Shown: positions 6,540 to 8,474 of the stretch, piece after piece
How positions within the stretch are numbered: the stretch's first letter is position 1
How the letters are laid out: each line of letters starts with the position of its first letter
Source of the DNA: Candidatus Microgenomatus auricola
GTDB lineage: Bacteria; Patescibacteriota; Patescibacteriia; UBA9570; XYC2-FULL-38-9
DNA: 8,474 nucleotides
Direction of reading: 5' to 3'
Assembly (NCBI GenBank): GCA_005239655.1
Contig: SBBP01000005.1
Location: forward strand, 1-8,474
Translations under genes and position numbers: made by a program
Notes under the pieces: generated by a model
Databases searched by the model: none
Told to the model about the DNA's origin: nothing
What the model saw: the letters and a program-made list of their open reading frames with translations, nothing else

Positions 6540-7274
6540 TTACAAAAAATAGGCGATAATCTGCGCGAAGCCTTCCTCGGTGGGGGTGCCCGCAACTCGA
6601 TTACCATTAAAGAAAAACGTCGGAGTTCCCGTGACACCTGCGTTGATGCCATCATCAAAATCTGCAAGGACCTCCTCTGTATATTTGCCGCTCTCAAGAC
6701 AATTGTCAAATGCGTGTGTATCCAGATGCAGTTGTTGAGCATAGAGTTTGAGGTCGGGAACGGTCAAATGATCGGCGTTCAGGAACAACTTGTCGTGGTA
6801 AGGCCAAAATTGACCTTGCTCGTGCGCACACTGTCCGGCCTCAGCGGCTTTCTGCGCATCTGCGTGGAGTTCGCTAATCGGAAAATCACGATAGACAAAC
6901 CGCACACGATCACTATATTGCGCAATAACACCACGCACCGTGGGAAAAGCATCGCGACAGAATGGGCATTGAAAATCTTCAAACATCACGATGGTGAGCG
7001 CAGCGTTATCTGGACCAATGGAAGGGTCGCCAGCAAAATTTTCTACGGCTGTACTGCGAATGGTGCCGACCTGCGGCTGACTGGTGAGTGTGGTTTGGCC
7101 ACCCTGTTCAAATGTACTCAAGTCCAGTGTGCCTTGCTGTATACGCTCATAGTAGTTGAGCGTTAGCTTTGCAATATAGGCAACAAGCGGCAGAAGCACC
7201 ACACACATCACGAAAAAGACGAGTTTGATCCCGAATCGTTTGTGTGTTGTTGGTTGTTCTGTCGGCACATCCAT
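6540..7274 (-). CDS. Membrane-anchored DsbA-like thiol:disulfide oxidoreductase
   Basis: This 244-residue protein has a short N-terminal cytoplasmic end with Lys and Arg, one membrane segment (about 17-38, LVFFVMCVVLLPLVAYIAKL), a Gln/Thr-rich linker and then a thioredoxin-fold domain from about residue 75. The redox motif is CPFC (103-106) within MFEDFQCPFCRDAFP. The cis-proline loop is TGTPTFFFNG (215-224, Pro218). Two further cysteines, Cys149 (AGQCAHEQGQFWPYHD) and Cys192, sit at positions often conserved in the BdbD/Thioredoxin_4 group and may form a second disulfide. The helical insertion makes it DsbA-like and not a plain thioredoxin. It probably oxidises or isomerises cysteines of exported proteins outside the membrane. 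No DsbB or VKOR partner is in the window. The ATG lies 15 bases after the reductase stop, without a Shine-Dalgarno motif. Its exact partner is unknown. Confidence 0.92.
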   Translation of the reverse strand: MDVPTEQPTTHKRFGIKLVFFVMCVVLLPLVAYIAKLTLNYYERIQQGTLDLSTFEQGGQTTLTSQPQVGTIRSTAVENFAGDPSIGPDNAALTIVMFEDFQCPFCRDAFPTVRGVIAQYSDRVRFVYRDFPISELHADAQKAAEAGQCAHEQGQFWPYHDKLFLNADHLTVPDLKLYAQQLHLDTHAFDNCLESGKYTEEVLADFDDGINAGVTGTPTFFFNGNRVAGTPTEEGFAQIIAYFL

Positions 7275-7289
7275 AGCGATGCACGCTTG

Positions 7290-8213
7290 CTACAGCTTAT
7301 TCAAATAGTCGATTGCGGAAAGAGCAGCGGTCACACCCTGTCCAGTCGCAATCGCAATTTGCTTGTACGGAATTGATGTGACATCGCCAGCAGCGAAGAG
7401 CCCAGGGATGTTCGTCTCGCATTTCAGGTTCACTTCCACTTCACGAAATGCGTTTTTCGCAACGTCAGATGGCATGATGTCGCTGTTTGGAATCATGCCG
7501 ATGTGCACGAAGACACCATCCGTCGGCACGGCGTGTTCTGTTTCTGTTGCTGTATCGCGGTAGACAACCTGTTTCACGACTCGCTCTCCTTCAATGCGTT
7601 GTGTTTCTGCGGAAAAAACGGTGGTGATTTTTGAGTGACCGAGGACTTTGTCAATCAACACCTGTTCACCGCGAAACTCTGGGTTGATGTTGATGACGGT
7701 GACATGACGAGTGATTTCTGCGAGCATCAGCGCTGATTCTAGGGCGCTGTTCCCGCCGCCAATGGTGACCGCAACCTTGTTGCGATACAACGGACCGTCA
7801 CAAGTGGTGCAGTAGGTGACGCCTTTACCATAGAACTCATTCTCACCGGGAATATTGAGGTGGCGTGGGTGCACGCCCGTCGCGACAATGACCGCTTTGG
7901 CTTCGTAGGTCACGGCTGCCCCTCCTTTTGTTGCCTGCACAACAAAGTGGCCGTCGTCGGCCTTGGCAATTGATGTCACACGTACCCCAAGCGTTGGTTG
8001 GACGTCATTGGCTTCAACATGCTTTCGAAACATCTCCGCTAACGTGATTCCGTCGGTTTCAATGATGCTTGGGTAGTTCCACACTTCACCTGACCTCGCC
8101 ACTTCTCCTCCGAAATCCTCCGAAATCATGTTAATGCTCAACTTACGTCGCGCCGCATAGATCGCCGCGCTGGCGCCTGCTGCAGAGCCTCCAATAATGA
8201 TGAGATCGTGCAT
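7290..8213 (-). CDS. FAD-dependent disulfide reductase, AhpF/thioredoxin reductase-like
   Basis: This 307-residue flavoprotein has the length of thioredoxin reductase. The FAD Rossmann motif is IIIGGSAAGASAAIYAAR (5-22), ATGVHPR (111-117) follows, and the redox-active pair is CTTC (135-138) in GVTYCTTCDGPLY. The nicotinamide-nucleotide fold is IGGGNSALESALML (151-164), and the FAD tail motif is GLFAAGDVTS (271-280), followed by PYKQIAIATGQG. The usual NADPH motif HRRxxxR after the second Rossmann strand is missing; the segment reads VTVININPEFRGEQVLIDKV. This segment and the CETN...GLFAAGD..TS.PYKQI tail resemble the C-terminal half of AhpF, which uses NADH. The N-terminal thioredoxin-like domains of AhpF are absent. 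It likely reduces a thioredoxin or glutaredoxin-like partner in the cytosol, but none is encoded here. It begins the array downstream of the best promoter in the window. Family assignment is secure; electron donor and substrate are not. Confidence 0.92.
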   Translation of the reverse strand: MHDLIIIGGSAAGASAAIYAARRKLSINMISEDFGGEVARSGEVWNYPSIIETDGITLAEMFRKHVEANDVQPTLGVRVTSIAKADDGHFVVQATKGGAAVTYEAKAVIVATGVHPRHLNIPGENEFYGKGVTYCTTCDGPLYRNKVAVTIGGGNSALESALMLAEITRHVTVININPEFRGEQVLIDKVLGHSKITTVFSAETQRIEGERVVKQVVYRDTATETEHAVPTDGVFVHIGMIPNSDIMPSDVAKNAFREVEVNLKCETNIPGLFAAGDVTSIPYKQIAIATGQGVTAALSAIDYLNKL

Positions 8214-8240
8214 AACAAAAAAACAATAATGGTTGTGGAG

Positions 8241-8269
8241 AGTATATCAAACTCCTCCTGTTTTCTCCA
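8241..8269 (-). promoter_or_regulatory. Candidate sigma-70-type promoter of the reductase-led array
   Basis: Reading the minus strand, TGGAGA (8269-8264, four of six to TTGACA) is followed after 17 bases by TATACT (8246-8241, five of six to TATAAT). A TG one base upstream of the -10 (8249-8248) makes an extended -10. Transcription would start near 8234, leaving a leader of about 20 bases with no Shine-Dalgarno motif. An AGGAGGAG purine tract (8259-8252) lies in the spacer, and an interrupted dyad (GGAGGAGT with ACTCTCC) flanks the -10. The 64-base gap contains no convincing terminator for the upstream gene, so read-through is possible. Confidence 0.5.
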
Positions 8270-8277
8270 GCGGATTT

Positions 8278-8474
8278 TTAGCGGAAAAGGAGGTTCAAAC
8301 GGTGCCGCAAGCCAAAGATCACAACGGTCAATTCCAGAACCGTTGAACCAAAGCCAAAGAGTGTTCCGTAGTATGCCGCGGTCAGCCACCACCCTGGGGT
8401 TTCGCCGAAAGAGGCGGGTACGGCAGCAAGAGAAATCGCCGCACAAAGAAATATCGCCACCAGAGGCAATGCAC
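8278..8474 (-). CDS. C-terminal end of a hypothetical membrane protein (runs off right edge)
   Basis: The last 64 residues of an unrecognised protein are visible, ending at TAA (8280-8278) and open to the right edge. They show two hydrophobic segments, PLVAIFLCAAISLAAVPASF (about residues 3-22 of the visible part) and a longer one from GWWLTAAYYGTLFGFG through TVVIFGL, followed by a short basic tail (RHRLNLLFR) that should lie on the cytoplasmic side. A TTG at 8467-8469 could in principle start a 63-residue protein, but there is no start signal, and a longer protein beginning outside the window is more likely. It is on the same strand as the rest and ends 64 bases before the reductase gene. 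No function can be assigned. Confidence 0.6.
   Translation of the reverse strand, partial: ALPLVAIFLCAAISLAAVPASFGETPGWWLTAAYYGTLFGFGSTVLELTVVIFGLRHRLNLLFR

Noticed and set aside
6513..7166. Plus-strand open frame of 217 codons
   Set aside because: It is antisense to the DsbA-like gene, whose CPFC and cis-Pro motifs are intact. The opposite frame shows no domain and no start signal.
8221..8240. Possible rho-independent terminator (ACAA-CCATTA-TTGT then T run) after the membrane protein gene
   Set aside because: The stem has only four A/U-rich pairs, and the T run lies right before the reductase ATG. Too weak to call.
8138..8446. Minus-strand open frame of 102 codons across the reductase start
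   Set aside because: It overlaps the FAD-binding end of the reductase in another frame and spans the promoter region. The composition looks like an out-of-frame shadow.
1..8474. TGA recoding as in Gracilibacteria
   Set aside because: TGA ends lgt, the phosphatase, transketolase C and rpe at family-typical lengths, and no in-frame TGA interrupts conserved motifs.
1..8474. Mobile element, phage, defence system or CRISPR array
   Set aside because: No transposase, integrase, nuclease or toxin motifs, and no repeat-spacer pattern or terminal inverted repeats, were found on either strand.

Overview
The window carries one long, tightly packed gene array, entirely on the minus strand and so read from the right edge to the left. 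In transcription order it holds: the end of a small membrane protein, an AhpF/TrxB-like flavoprotein reductase, a membrane-anchored DsbA-like thiol oxidoreductase, rpiB, rpe, a TalC-type transaldolase, the N- and C-terminal halves of a split transketolase, an inositol-monophosphatase-family phosphatase, a membrane-anchored alpha/beta-hydrolase, lgt, and the start of an acidic low-complexity protein that runs off the left edge. I saw no RNA genes, mobile elements, CRISPR or long repeats. No gene-free stretch exceeds 75 bases.

The metabolic core (about 2.9-6.5 kb) is a complete non-oxidative pentose phosphate pathway: ribose-5-phosphate isomerase, ribulose-5-phosphate epimerase, transaldolase and both transketolase subunits. 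It links fructose-6-phosphate and glyceraldehyde-3-phosphate to ribose-5-phosphate for nucleotide synthesis. The phosphatase follows directly and could act on a sugar phosphate or inositol phosphate; the sequence does not decide this. Flanking the core are envelope and redox genes: the thiol oxidoreductase pair upstream, and the anchored hydrolase and lipoprotein diacylglyceryl transferase downstream.

The likely source is a bacterium of the Candidate Phyla Radiation (Patescibacteria). The reasons are the split transketolase, a divergent Rpe with Gln in place of the first metal-binding His, the divergent Lgt, very short intergenic gaps and an almost total lack of Shine-Dalgarno motifs. TGA, TAA and TAG all serve as stops, so the code is standard; this argues against Gracilibacteria and Absconditabacteria, which read TGA as glycine. 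This assignment is an inference from recalled family features, not a database result.

The best promoter candidate lies just upstream of the reductase (extended -10 TGATATACT). A 74-base gap before the transaldolase gene is the only other place with room for regulation. Apart from those two gaps, neighbouring genes overlap or are separated by at most 15 bases, which suggests one polycistronic unit with coupled translation. I found no clearly new system. The most unusual points are active-site substitutions in the hydrolase, Rpe and Lgt, and the missing ribosome binding sites.
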